A DNA stretch of 64,000 bases, taken from contig NZ_JAPKFL010000015.1 in the NCBI RefSeq assembly GCF_026262575.1, positions 98,082-162,081 of the forward strand, written 5' to 3'. Positions 16,970-25,901 of the stretch are shown here, piece by piece. The notes below the pieces were generated by a model, which was given only the letters and a program-made list of their open reading frames with translations, did no database searches and had not been told where the DNA came from. Position 1 is the first letter of the stretch. Every line of letters begins with the position of its first letter. The stretch is from Streptomyces marinisediminis. Lineage in GTDB: Bacteria; Actinomycetota; Actinomycetes; Streptomycetales; Streptomycetaceae. Both the position numbers and the translations under genes were made by a program.

Positions 16970-17944
16970 ATGGTGCACTTCGGATACACGATGATGACCG
17001 AGCAGGCCGGCCCCACCGACCTCGTCGACCACGTGGTGCTCGCGGAGGAGGCGGGCTTCGACTTCTCCGTCACCTCCGACCACTACTTCCCCTGGCTCAC
17101 CTCCCAGGGCCACGCACCCCACGCCTGGACGGTGCTGGGCGCCGCCGCGCAGGCCACCTCCCGCATCCCCCTGATGACCTACGTGACCTGCCCGTCCATC
17201 CGCTACCACCCGGCGGTCGTCGCGCAGAAGGCCGCCACCTTGCAACTTCTGTCCCGCGGCCGCTTCCGGCTGGGCCTGGGCGCGGGCGAGAACCTCAACG
17301 AGCACGTCGTCGGCGGCGGCTGGCCCCCGGTGGACGTGCGCCACGAGATGCTCGACGAGGCCGTCCACATCATCCGCAGCCTCTTCGCCGGCGGCTACGT
17401 CAACCACCACGGCACCCACTTCGACGTGGAGTCCGCCAAGCTGTGGGACCTGCCCGAGCAGGCCGTCCCCATCGGCATCGCCGTCTCGGGGGAGCAGTCC
17501 TGCCGCCTGGCCGGCCGCCTGGCGGACCTCCTCATCGCCACCGAGCCCAAACCCGACCTGCTGGCCGCCTTCGACCGCCACGGCGGCAGCGGCAAACCCC
17601 GCGTCGGGCAGCTCCCGGTCTCCTTCGACACCGACCGGGAGGCCGCCATCAACCGCGCCCACGACCAGTTCCGGTGGTTCGGCAGCGGCTGGAAGGTCAA
17701 CTCCGAACTTCCCGGCCCCGCCGCCTTCGCCGCCGCCACCCAGTTCGTCCGGCGCGAGGACGTCGCCGAGTCCATCCCCTGCGGGGACGACCCCGACCGC
17801 TTCATCGCCGCGGTCAAGCCCTACGTCGACGCCGGGTTCACCGAGGTCGCGCTCGTCCAGATCGGCGGCGAGACCCAGCCGCGGTTCCTGCGCTGGGCCG
17901 AGGAGACCCTGCTGCCCGCCCTGCGCAGCACCTGGCCGAGCTGA
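16970..17944 (+). CDS. F420-type LLM oxidoreductase
   Basis: A 324-residue luciferase-like monooxygenase-fold protein, closest in layout to the F420-dependent glucose-6-phosphate-dehydrogenase-like group. Visible features are FGYTMMTEQAGP at the start, TSDHYFPW (about 34-41), CPSIRYHPAVVAQKAATL, and RFRLGLGAGENLNEHV. This group uses coenzyme F420 as hydride carrier. ATG at 16970 and GTG at 16973 are both possible; gaggc lies just upstream. The small acidic gene at 18011 follows on the same strand, then a terminator. Substrate unknown. Confidence 0.85.
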   Translation: MVHFGYTMMTEQAGPTDLVDHVVLAEEAGFDFSVTSDHYFPWLTSQGHAPHAWTVLGAAAQATSRIPLMTYVTCPSIRYHPAVVAQKAATLQLLSRGRFRLGLGAGENLNEHVVGGGWPPVDVRHEMLDEAVHIIRSLFAGGYVNHHGTHFDVESAKLWDLPEQAVPIGIAVSGEQSCRLAGRLADLLIATEPKPDLLAAFDRHGGSGKPRVGQLPVSFDTDREAAINRAHDQFRWFGSGWKVNSELPGPAAFAAATQFVRREDVAESIPCGDDPDRFIAAVKPYVDAGFTEVALVQIGGETQPRFLRWAEETLLPALRSTWPS

Positions 17945-18010
17945 CGTGTGCCCGGCCGGGCGGCGGGTACCGCGAGCAGGGTAGGAGCCACACGATCAGG
18001 AGGTGCCGCC

Positions 18011-18316
18011 ATGGCCCACGACGACCGGGAGCCCGACGACCCCGACGACAGGGAAGCGGCCGCGGAGACACCCGACGAGGGCGAGGAACCCTCCCACATC
18101 GGCAAGGCCGACAGCTCCGCCGTGGCCGGCAGCGACATCCAGCAGCCCGAGATCGCCGAGGGCCCCGTCGAAGGGCTCCAGCCCGGCGAACGCGTCGAGC
18201 GCGGCCCCTGGCACCCCCCGGTGGAGGTGGACCCGCCCACCGACACCGACGTGCCCCGCGACGCCGCGGGCGAGCCCGACGCCGTCCGCCGCCAGCAGCG
18301 CGAGGGCGGCCCCTGA
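18011..18316 (+). CDS. Acidic, probably disordered protein (101 aa)
   Basis: 101 residues with an excellent AGGAGGT site 7 nt before the ATG. The protein is strongly acidic (DDREPDDPDDREAAAETPDEG at the start), low in hydrophobic residues and rich in Pro, Glu and Asp, suggesting disorder. Central SHIGKADSSAVAGSDIQQPEIAE-type sequence is the only ordered-looking part. No domain recognised. It lies 66 bases after the LLM oxidoreductase gene and before a strong terminator, so the two are probably one transcript. Confidence 0.75.
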   Translation: MAHDDREPDDPDDREAAAETPDEGEEPSHIGKADSSAVAGSDIQQPEIAEGPVEGLQPGERVERGPWHPPVEVDPPTDTDVPRDAAGEPDAVRRQQREGGP

Positions 18317-18361
18317 GCCCCGCGCGGCGCGCGGGCGGCCGGCGGCGACCCGGCCGCGGAG

Positions 18362-18408
18362 GCGATCCGGGCGGCGGCCCCACACCGCGGGGCCGCCGCC
18401 CGGATCGC
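18362..18408. terminator. Bidirectional terminator
   Basis: A perfect 20-bp stem (arms 18362-18381 and 18389-18408) with a 7-base loop, between the convergent acidic-protein and YihY genes. It is the longest perfect hairpin noticed in the window. Confidence 0.9.
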
Positions 18409-18430
18409 GCCGTGCGGCCAGGCGGACGGC

Positions 18431-19405
18431 CTAGTCGAACTTCCGGGTGTCCCGGGGCTCGGCGTACGGCTCCTCCTGCGGCGGGTGACCCGCCTCGATC
18501 GCCCGTCCGCGCTCCAGCTCGGCGTTGAGCTCCAGCCCCAGCAGGAGCGCCGTGTTGGAGATCCACAGCCACACCAGGAAGATGATCACCGCGGCGAGAC
18601 TGCCGTAGGTCTTGTCGTAGTTGCCGAAGTTCGCCACGTACAGGGCGAAGAGCGCCGACGCGAGCAGCCACAGCAGCACCGCCAGCAACCCGCCCGGCGT
18701 CACCCACCGGAACGGCCGCTTGACGTTCGGCGCCGCCCAGTACAGCACCGAGAACACGAGGCTCACCAGCAGCACCAGCACCGGCCACTTGGCGATGCTC
18801 CACACCGTGACGGCCGTGTCGCCCACCCCCAGCACGTCACCGGCCCGCTGCGCCAGCCCGCCGGTGAACACCACGCCCACCGCCGTCACCGCCAGCAGCA
18901 GCACCGTCACCAGCGTGATGCCCAGCCGCGTCGGAATGGTCTTCCACACCGGGCGGCCCTCCCGGATGTCGTAGACCGCGTTGCCCGCCCGCATGAACGC
19001 CGCGACGTACCCCGACGCCGACCACAGCGCCACGGCGAGCCCCAGCACCAGCGCCAGTCCCGCCTGCCCCTGGCCGTCCCGCAACTGCTCCAGCATGCTG
19101 GTCAGCACGTCGCGCACCGCCCCGGGCGCCATGCTGCCCACGTTGTCGATCAGCGGCTGGATGGCCGGACCGCCCACCAGGCCAAGCACCGACACCAGCG
19201 CCAGCAGCGCCGGGAAGATCGACAGCACGCCGTAGTAGGTCAGCGCCGCCGCCCAGTCCAGAAGGTTGTCCTCCTTGAACTCCCGGCCCGTCTGCTTCAA
19301 CGCGCTCTTCCACGACCGCCGCGGCAGATCCGTCGGCTTCCTCGGCGCCGCCTCCCGGTCCTCCGGGGGCCGCGCCTCCCGGCCGCCGTCTCGGTCTCCC
19401 GCCAT
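18431..19405 (-). CDS. YihY/BrkB-family membrane protein
   Basis: A 324-residue inner-membrane protein of the YihY/virulence factor BrkB family. A charged 50-residue N-terminus is followed by DNLLDWAAALTYYGVLSIFPALLAL (first helix) and about five more helices, with the conserved NVKRPFRWVTPGGLLA and YDKTYGSLAAVIIFLVWLWISN segments. The ATG at 19405 follows AGGAGAG. The function of the family is not settled; earlier claims of RNase BN activity were withdrawn. It stands alone, divergent from a phosphoesterase gene. Confidence 0.9.
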   Translation of the reverse strand: MAGDRDGGREARPPEDREAAPRKPTDLPRRSWKSALKQTGREFKEDNLLDWAAALTYYGVLSIFPALLALVSVLGLVGGPAIQPLIDNVGSMAPGAVRDVLTSMLEQLRDGQGQAGLALVLGLAVALWSASGYVAAFMRAGNAVYDIREGRPVWKTIPTRLGITLVTVLLLAVTAVGVVFTGGLAQRAGDVLGVGDTAVTVWSIAKWPVLVLLVSLVFSVLYWAAPNVKRPFRWVTPGGLLAVLLWLLASALFALYVANFGNYDKTYGSLAAVIIFLVWLWISNTALLLGLELNAELERGRAIEAGHPPQEEPYAEPRDTRKFD

Positions 19406-19558
19406 GGCACTCTCCTTCCGCCGGACCGACGCGTCCCGGCCGCCAGCGCGACCGGGCGCACTGACGCGCCGGGTAACCGTGCTCGCCCGGCGGAAACGGA
19501 CGGTCACACCCCCGCGCGCCTGGGCCCCGCCCACCCGTGCCGCCCGCGCCGTCCGGCC

Positions 19559-19600
19559 GTGCCGTCTGTGCTGTGCCGTCTGTGCTGCGCCGTCTGTGCC
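19559..19600. repeat. 14-bp tandem repeat, three copies
   Basis: GTGCCGTCTGTGCT occurs at 19559-19572 and 19573-19586. A third copy with two changes follows at 19587-19600, about 30 bases before the phosphoesterase start. It is a short satellite in the divergent intergenic region and may affect expression or vary between strains. Confidence 0.8.
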
Positions 19601-19632
19601 GGGCCGCCCGCCGCGCCGGCGGCCCCGCTACC

Positions 19633-20151
19633 GTGGTGCGGGTGCTGCTCCTGCTGACCTCCGACACCCACGTCCCCCGCCGCGCCCGTCGGCTGCCCGA
19701 CGAGCTGCTCGCCCGGGTCGAGGAGGCCGACGTGGTCGTGCACGCCGGCGACTGGGTCGACACCGCCACCCTCGACCTCCTCCACGCCCGCGCCCGCCGG
19801 CTGATCGCGGTGTACGGCAACAACGACGGCCCCGAGCTGCGCTCGCGCCTGCCCGAAGTGGCCCGCGCCGAGCTGGCCGGGCTGCGCCTGGCCGTCGTCC
19901 ACGAGACCGGACCCGCCCGCGGGCGCGAGCAGCGCTGTGCCGCACGCTTCCCCGACACCGACGTCCTCGTCTTCGGCCACAGCCACATCCCGTGGGACAC
20001 CCACGCGCCCGGCGGTCCGCGTCTGCTCAACCCCGGCTCACCCACCGACCGGCGCCGCCAGCCGTACTGCACCTACCTCACCGCGCGCGTCGCCGACGCC
20101 CGCCTCACCGACGTCACCCTCCACCGCCTGCCCCCGCGCCGTCCACGCTGA
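19633..20151 (+). CDS. YfcE-type metallophosphoesterase
   Basis: 172 residues of the calcineurin-like phosphodiesterase fold (MJ0936/YfcE group). Metal-binding motifs appear in order: SDTHVP (DxH), VHAGDW (GDxx), YGNNDGPELR (GNxD), VVHET, and FGHSHIPW (GHxH). Several GTG codons (19633, 19636, 19642) could serve as start; the first is used. The preceding open frame consists of repeat sequence and is not part of the family. The stop lies 4 bases before the stop of the convergent MBL-fold gene. It probably acts as a cyclic or phosphodiester hydrolase; substrate unknown. Confidence 0.87.
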   Translation: MVRVLLLLTSDTHVPRRARRLPDELLARVEEADVVVHAGDWVDTATLDLLHARARRLIAVYGNNDGPELRSRLPEVARAELAGLRLAVVHETGPARGREQRCAARFPDTDVLVFGHSHIPWDTHAPGGPRLLNPGSPTDRRRQPYCTYLTARVADARLTDVTLHRLPPRRPR

Positions 20152-20155
20152 GCGG

Positions 20156-20995
20156 TCACCCCCCGTCCCCGCCCACCTCCACGTACTCCCCGCGGCGGCA
20201 GCGCAGCACCCGCCCGGCGGTGCCGTGGGCCCGGGTCGCGGCCAGGAAGTCCGCCAGCGGCGAGCGCATCACCCGGTACTCCTCGTAGTGCACCGGCAGC
20301 ACCTTCCGCGGCGCCACCACATCCACCCAGCGCGCGCCCTGCTCGCCGTCCATCGTCACCGTCCACCGCCCCGCCAGCTCCGTGCCTCCCAGGTGCACCG
20401 CCCCCACGTCCAGGGCGGGAAACCGCCGCGCCACCTCCCGCAGCCCGTCGAACACCAGCGTGTCGCCCGACAGGCAGACCCGCACGCGCGGCCGCCCACC
20501 CGCCGGCCCGAACTCCAGCACGCTGCCCATCACCGGGGGCAGCGCCGCCCGCAGCAGCCGGTTCCCCGCGTGGCGGCCCGGCAGCGAGGTCACCCGTACG
20601 GCCGTCCCGTCCTTCACCAGCGTCCGCGCCTGCCACGTCCGCAGCCCCACCGCGCGCGGGAAGCCGTGCCGGCCCCGCAGCCGCCGCGCCGCGTGCGGCG
20701 TGGTGACCACCGGCACCCGGCGCGGCAGCCCGCGCCGCGCCCGCCGGTCGAAGTGGTCGCCGTGCAGGTGCGAGAGCACCACCGCGTCCGCCCCCGCCAC
20801 CTCCGACACCCCCACCGCCGGTTCCACCAGACGCGGCGAGAACAGGCCCTTCCCCAGATAGGCCCGCTCCCCGCGGTGCAGGAAGTTGGGGTCCGTCAGC
20901 AGCGTCAGCGGCCCGTACCGGATCAGCAGCGTCGCGTTGCCCACGAAGAAGATCTGCGCCCGGCCCTCGGCCGGGGGCTCGCTCGGTACAGGCAT
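20156..20995 (-). CDS. MBL-fold metallo-hydrolase
   Basis: A 279-residue metallo-beta-lactamase-fold hydrolase of the UlaG/RomA or NAPE-PLD-like type. Key parts are FFVGNATLLIRYGPLTLLTDP (about 15-35), the metal motif LSHLHGDHFDRR (about 73-84), CLSGDTLVFDG and the late histidine in VLPVHYEEY. The ATG at 20995 is chosen because family similarity begins there; the open frame runs far upstream through the neighbouring gene's shadow. It is convergent with the phosphoesterase gene. Lactone, phosphoester or phospholipid substrates are all possible. Confidence 0.87.
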   Translation of the reverse strand: MPVPSEPPAEGRAQIFFVGNATLLIRYGPLTLLTDPNFLHRGERAYLGKGLFSPRLVEPAVGVSEVAGADAVVLSHLHGDHFDRRARRGLPRRVPVVTTPHAARRLRGRHGFPRAVGLRTWQARTLVKDGTAVRVTSLPGRHAGNRLLRAALPPVMGSVLEFGPAGGRPRVRVCLSGDTLVFDGLREVARRFPALDVGAVHLGGTELAGRWTVTMDGEQGARWVDVVAPRKVLPVHYEEYRVMRSPLADFLAATRAHGTAGRVLRCRRGEYVEVGGDGG

Positions 20996-21144
20996 GTCGA
21001 CACCTCGCTTCCTGGACGCCCGGGTCGCCGCTCGGCGCCCCCGGCCGGAGTACCCCGCGCCCGCTCCGCTACCCCCGCGCCCGGAGCCTCGCGCTCCGCG
21101 CCGCCTCGTCCCGCGCCGCCGCCTGGCCCCGCCCGCCGCGCCGC

Positions 21145-22389
21145 TCAGCGCCCGGCGCGCCGCAGCGCTCCGGCGGCCCGGTCGCGCAACCGCCGCGCCC
21201 GCCGCTGCAAGCGGTCCCAGCGCGGATACCGGTCCCGCCGCTCCGTCGAGTAGCGGTCCAGCTCCTCGGCCAGCCGCATCGACCGCTTCTCCACGTCCAG
21301 CTCGTCCAGCACCCGGTCGACCTCGGCCAGCAGCGCGCCGTGCAGTTGCCACTGCCGCGGATGCTCCCGGACCGTGGCCAGCAGCAGCTCCGCCACGTGC
21401 TCCCGGCTCGTCCGCGCCGCCGACAGCTCCGTCACCAGGAACGTCTCGGCCTCCTCGGCGCTGGTGCTGATCTGCGTCGTGATCAGCACCGCGTAGCTGT
21501 CCACCGCCCCGGCCATGTGCAAGAACAGCTCCCGCAGCGCCGACGCGACCGCGGGCGGGAAGAGGGGCTCGTCGGTGCGCTCCTTGGCCAGATCGGTCAG
21601 GCTGCGCGCCGTCACCCGCAGCACCACGGCGCAGATCTCCAGCGTGTCCAGCCCCGTGCGCAGCACGATCCGCGACAGCAGCCCCTCCTTGACCCGCGGG
21701 TTGAGCCGCACGCTCTCCTCCGCGCGGATCAGCGACGCGTCCACCTGGACGACGTCGTGATCCAGCCGGCGCGCCTGGTGCAACCGGGCCGCCGCGCGCT
21801 CCACCGTGGTGTGCCCCCCGATCTCGTCGGCCAGGTCCAGCAACAGCGCCCGCATGCGCCCCGCCAGCTCCTCGATCGCCTCCCCGGCCGACTCCACCCA
21901 CACCGGCGGCAGGAAGACCGTGTTGAACAGCAACCCCACCGTCGCGCCGATCACCGTCTCCAGCACCCGCGACAGCGCCAAGTCCGTCGCGTGCGACACC
22001 CCCAGGACCAGCATCGCCGAGATCGCCACCTCGGGCACGAACTCGTTGACCCGCACCACGTGGCCCAGTACGAGCGCCGAGATGATCAGCAGTCCCAGGC
22101 TCCACCAGCTCAGCCCCACCAGGGCGCTGAACCCCACCGCGATCAGCACCCCCGCCACCACCGCGTTCACCCGCCGCACCCCGCTGGTCAGCGTCGCGTA
22201 CAGCGTCACCTGCACCACCAGCAGCGCGGTCAGCGGCGCGAGCAGCGGCGGCGGGCTGTCGCCCAGCAGCCACAGCGCGGCGACGTAGGCCAGCGTGGCC
22301 GCGGTGGCCGACCGCACCGTCTGCACCACCACCGGCTCATGCCGGCGCTGGACGAGCTTCACCATGGGTTCGGGCACTACCTGCGACAC
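21145..22389 (-). CDS. FUSC-type aromatic-acid-exporter-like membrane protein
   Basis: A 414-residue protein with a membrane domain of about six helices in the first 170 residues (SATAATLAYVAALWLLG, LTALLVVQVTLYATLT, SWWSLGLLIISALVLGHVV and others), then a long helical cytoplasmic region. This is the architecture of FUSC/AaeB and plant ALMT relatives. The GTG at 22389 (VSQVVPEP) is preferred; an ATG 24 bases downstream is an alternative. The gene stands alone on the minus strand, 149 bases beyond the MBL gene. Transport of aromatic or organic anions is by family analogy. Confidence 0.82.
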   Translation of the reverse strand: MSQVVPEPMVKLVQRRHEPVVVQTVRSATAATLAYVAALWLLGDSPPPLLAPLTALLVVQVTLYATLTSGVRRVNAVVAGVLIAVGFSALVGLSWWSLGLLIISALVLGHVVRVNEFVPEVAISAMLVLGVSHATDLALSRVLETVIGATVGLLFNTVFLPPVWVESAGEAIEELAGRMRALLLDLADEIGGHTTVERAAARLHQARRLDHDVVQVDASLIRAEESVRLNPRVKEGLLSRIVLRTGLDTLEICAVVLRVTARSLTDLAKERTDEPLFPPAVASALRELFLHMAGAVDSYAVLITTQISTSAEEAETFLVTELSAARTSREHVAELLLATVREHPRQWQLHGALLAEVDRVLDELDVEKRSMRLAEELDRYSTERRDRYPRWDRLQRRARRLRDRAAGALRRAGR

Positions 22390-22893
22390 ACTCAGCCTGT
22401 TCCCGCTCCGGGCGCACCCAGACCCCACCCCGGGCCAGGCGCCACCCGTATGCCACCCGTCCGGCCGCACCCGACGCCGCGCCACCCGCGCCCCCGCGCC
22501 TGGGAGAGGCGGCGGCACCGGCGGGAAGCTCCGCAGGGCAGGCGTCGGCCCCCGCCCGTCCCACGCGGCGGCCGGGGCGTCGAGGGGCCCGGCGGCCCGG
22601 CCCCCTCCGCGGTGCTCCGGCCAGAGCGTCGCCCGCCGCGACCCGGCGCGGACGCCCCGCCCCGCGACCTCGCCGCCGGGGCGCGCCCCCGCCCCTCCGC
22701 CGAGGCCACCGGGAACCGCCCGAGCCCCGCCACCCTCTCGTTGACCGGCTCCACCGCGCCCGGCTGCGGGCGCCGGCCGTTCCCGTCGGGCCGCACCGCC
22801 CCCACAGCCGTCCGTCCGGAGCGGCGAGGAGCCGGTGCGGGACGGCGCCCGTCCTCCGGCCGGCGGTCCGCCGGCCCGGCAGCCGGGCGTGCC
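22390..22893. other. GC-rich spacer without gene
   Basis: About 500 bases between two minus-strand genes. Only compositionally biased frames (Pro/Arg/Ala) are present and no ribosome binding site, repeat or hairpin stands out. Confidence 0.5.
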
Positions 22894-24129
22894 TCACCCC
22901 GCCTCGCGCGGGCGCCCCCCGCTCTCGCGCTCCTCGTTCTTGCGGTAGAGGGTGAGCGCGGGAGTGGTGGTCATGCCGTGCACGACGGTGCTGACGGCGA
23001 CCACCAGGCAGCCCACGGCCAGCACGGAGTGATGGGTGCCCAGGCGGTGGGCCTCCATCGTCAGGTAGAACAGCGCGGAGACACCGATGGGGCCGAACCA
23101 GCCGAGGAACAGCGCGTCCCGCCAGGCCAGTGACAGCGGCTTCTTCAGGGCGAGCACGATCGGCAGGCGGCGGAGCAGCAGCACCCCCACCGCCAGCAGT
23201 GCCAGCTTCCCGTACCCGATTTCGCTCCACTCCCGCCACGGAAGCATCGCTCCGAAGACGGTGAACAGCGGCAGGACGATGAAGCGGTTGACCGCTTCGT
23301 CGTTGTCGTTCTCCGCCGCTCGTTCGCTGACCGTGCTGGTCGCGTTGAACGCCAGCCCGGCGACGAAGACCGCCAGGACCCCGTCCATCCGCATCAGCCC
23401 CGCCGCGCCGAGCACGAACAGCGCCAGCAGCAGCGTGTACACCAGCAGCGGGCCGGACTGGATGGTGCGCTGCTTCTCCGCCGTGCGCAGCGCCGCCCCG
23501 GCCAGCGCGCCGGCCACCACTCCGAAGACGACCGCCCCCAGCACCTGCCACAGCGACTCCGCCAGCGCCGCCCCGCCGTGGGTGGTCCCGGCGATGGCCA
23601 CCGCGGCCAGCACCAGGGGCAGGGCCAGACCGTCGTTGGCGCCCGACTCCAAGGACAGCAGTTGCCGCGTCCGCCCGGTGATCTGCCGCTCGGCCGGTTC
23701 CCCGGTCACCACGCTGGACGCGAGCACCGGGTCCGTCGGGCACAGGGCCGCACCCAGCAGCGCCGCCGCTCCCAGGCCGACGCCCAGGACGGCCGCGGAG
23801 AGCGCGGTGGTCACCAGCGCCATCCCCAGCATCGCCACCACCAGCAGCACCACCACCGGCCGGATCCGCGACCGCGCGACCCGGAAGGGATACCGCAGCG
23901 CCACCGCCATCACCGAGACCGCCAGCAGCACGCGGGTCGCCTCGTGCAGCGGGCTGTGCTCCGTCATCACGGTGGGCACATCCACGATGCCCAGCACCTC
24001 GGGACCCACGCACACCCCCACCAGCAGAGCCAGCAGGGGCCCGCTCACCGGCCCCCGCTGCACCTGCGAGGAGAGCACCGCCACCACCAGCGCCAGACCC
24101 GCGGCGATCGTGAGGAGTTCGTCGAGCAT
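22894..24129 (-). CDS. CPA1-family cation:proton antiporter
   Basis: A 411-residue transporter with about 12 transmembrane helices, of the NhaP/CPA1 type, exchanging Na+ or K+ for H+. The diagnostic transport-site motifs are ALCPTDPVLASSVVTG (about 128-143) and SLESGANDGLALPLV (about 160-174), with the Asp of the ND pair. A short charged tail (RKNEERESGGR) follows the last helix. Codon use is slightly less extreme than that of its neighbours. It is a single gene. Ion specificity cannot be read from the sequence. Confidence 0.9.
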   Translation of the reverse strand: MLDELLTIAAGLALVVAVLSSQVQRGPVSGPLLALLVGVCVGPEVLGIVDVPTVMTEHSPLHEATRVLLAVSVMAVALRYPFRVARSRIRPVVVLLVVAMLGMALVTTALSAAVLGVGLGAAALLGAALCPTDPVLASSVVTGEPAERQITGRTRQLLSLESGANDGLALPLVLAAVAIAGTTHGGAALAESLWQVLGAVVFGVVAGALAGAALRTAEKQRTIQSGPLLVYTLLLALFVLGAAGLMRMDGVLAVFVAGLAFNATSTVSERAAENDNDEAVNRFIVLPLFTVFGAMLPWREWSEIGYGKLALLAVGVLLLRRLPIVLALKKPLSLAWRDALFLGWFGPIGVSALFYLTMEAHRLGTHHSVLAVGCLVVAVSTVVHGMTTTPALTLYRKNEERESGGRPREAG

Positions 24130-24392
24130 GCCCGTGCGGCTGCCCCGCGCCGCTCCCTCTCACGCCTCCGCGCCCACCAGGTACCCCCGATGGCCCACCC
24201 CCGCCAGACGACGTTCTCGTCCCCAGCGAAACCACCACGCCACCGCGCGAACGGCGCCGTGTCGGCCCCCACCCGGCCGACGCGCTCGCCCGGGTGCCGG
24301 CTCGGACGGGTCCGGTGTACGGCCACGTGGAGCGGCGCGCGGGCGGCGTGTGGCGGCACCGCGTGCCGAAGGGCGGTGCGCGGGGCGCCCGT

Positions 24393-25316
24393 TCACCGCC
24401 GCGTCGGCAGCTCCGTCAGGCCGGCGAGTTCGGCGTCGGTGGCCGGTCTGAGGGTGGACAGGAGGTGCCGGGCCGCGGGCAGGTCGGCGTGCGGGCCGTC
24501 GACCGTCACGGTGTAGACGAGGCCGCCGTGACGCAGGCGCAGTTCGTGGCGCTCGTAGGCGCCGTGGTAGGTCACGAGCTGGCGGCCCGCACCGTCGTCC
24601 GTGCAGTGGATCGGCTCACCGAGGGGGGCCGGGCAGCCGTGCGCGTCGACGCGCCGGGTGTCGTACCCCGCGCGGCGCACGCCGAGGTGCAGCCGTGCGG
24701 ACGGCGAGCGCTCGTACTCGGCGCCGAATCCGTCCTCGCTCGCGCCCAGGACGTGCAGGGTGTAACCCGGCGGCGGCTCACCGACCCGCAGCATGGCACG
24801 GTCCACGCCGTTGGCGGAGAGCCACTCGCTCAGCGTGGGAGGCTGCGTGGCCGCCCACGCGGCGTACGCCCCACCGGCGGCGAGGGCGGTCGCCGCCCCG
24901 AGGGCGGCCAGCCGGACCCGGGTGCCGGGGAGGAAGAGCGCGGCCGCGAGCGCGTAGCAGGCGCCCCCGGCCGGGTAGAACAGCACGCCGATCTGCCAGC
25001 GGTCGATCGTGAGGCTGACGACTGCGGCCGCGAAGGCACCGGCCGTGCCGAGCGTGTAGACGCACGCCGCCCACGCCCACGCCCCGCGCGCCCGGCGCGT
25101 GAGCGGCACGAGCGTGCGGACGGCCCGGCCGAGCCCCGCGAGCGCGGCCACCGCCAGCAGGACCACGCCGACCACGGCGGCGACGAACGGCGCCGCCCCA
25201 CCGGAGAAGAGGGCGGCGGACACCGCCGAGAACTGCACGCCGGTCAGGACGCAGCCGACCAGCCACACAGCCGACAGGTGTGCGAGTACGCGCCCCCGCT
25301 CCTTCTCCCGCGTCAC
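24393..25316 (-). CDS. Four-helix membrane protein with extracytoplasmic domain
   Basis: 307 residues, not recognised. Four hydrophobic helices lie in the first 155 residues, separated by short loops, with RRARGAWAWAACVYTLG in between. A soluble C-terminal domain of about 150 residues follows, starting near LSEWLSANGVDRAML. It contains a lone HGCPAP...IHC pair of cysteines that could form a disulfide outside the cell, and the repeating pattern of a small beta-rich fold. The GTG at 25316 follows GGTGGGG. The gene is solitary, with a 14-bp tandem duplication 42 bases upstream of the start. Confidence 0.7.
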   Translation of the reverse strand: MTREKERGRVLAHLSAVWLVGCVLTGVQFSAVSAALFSGGAAPFVAAVVGVVLLAVAALAGLGRAVRTLVPLTRRARGAWAWAACVYTLGTAGAFAAAVVSLTIDRWQIGVLFYPAGGACYALAAALFLPGTRVRLAALGAATALAAGGAYAAWAATQPPTLSEWLSANGVDRAMLRVGEPPPGYTLHVLGASEDGFGAEYERSPSARLHLGVRRAGYDTRRVDAHGCPAPLGEPIHCTDDGAGRQLVTYHGAYERHELRLRHGGLVYTVTVDGPHADLPAARHLLSTLRPATDAELAGLTELPTRR

Positions 25317-25357
25317 CCCCACCACCACGCCACCCGGCCCGGTCGCGGTTCCGCTCC

Positions 25358-25385
25358 CCCCGATTCCGGCACCCCGATTCCGGCA
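25358..25385. repeat. Perfect 14-bp tandem duplication
   Basis: CCCCGATTCCGGCA is present twice in direct succession, 42-69 bases upstream of the membrane-protein gene start, where its promoter should lie. Confidence 0.85.
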
Positions 25386-25901
25386 ACCGACACAGTCCTC
25401 ACCGGACGCCCTGCCGGACCGCCCGACGGGCCCGCGCACGGCCGGTTCGGGCACGCGACGCGGCCCAGCACGGACGTGCGCTGCGGGACAGCGGGCGAGC
25501 AGGGCGAAGGCGCCGGCACCGGTGCCGCGGCCCAGGCCCACGTCGCGCCGCGACACGACGAGGGAGCGTGCGTGCAGCCACTCGCTGCGGGACGCGGTGG
25601 GCTCGGCCACGACCTCCGCGCCGAGGCCGAGGACCCCGACCCGCCGGTCGGCGTCGGCGTCCGCCTGGGGGCGAAGGCGCGGGTCACCGAGGGCCGGCGC
25701 CGCACGACCCCGCGCCCGACCGGGCCGACACGGAGGACAGGCCGTGCCGCCATGACGGAGCCGACCGCCGCCGCGCACCCGACCGGCCCGCTGCCGCGGT
25801 GCCGGCGGGAGCCGGGTAGGCGGAACTGACCGGCCTGGTGACTCGTCTGGGGCAGTGAAGGCCGAGCAGACGGCAAGCCAGGGCGAGGGGGGAAGGCGGC
25901 A
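25386..25901. other. Intergenic region between divergent genes
   Basis: About 515 bases with several overlapping open frames on both strands, none with a ribosome binding site or recognisable family. It should contain the promoter of the EEP-family gene at 25902. Confidence 0.45.

Noticed and set aside
18485..19657. 390-codon plus-strand frame rich in His, Gln and Arg
   Set aside because: Antisense shadow of the YihY gene.
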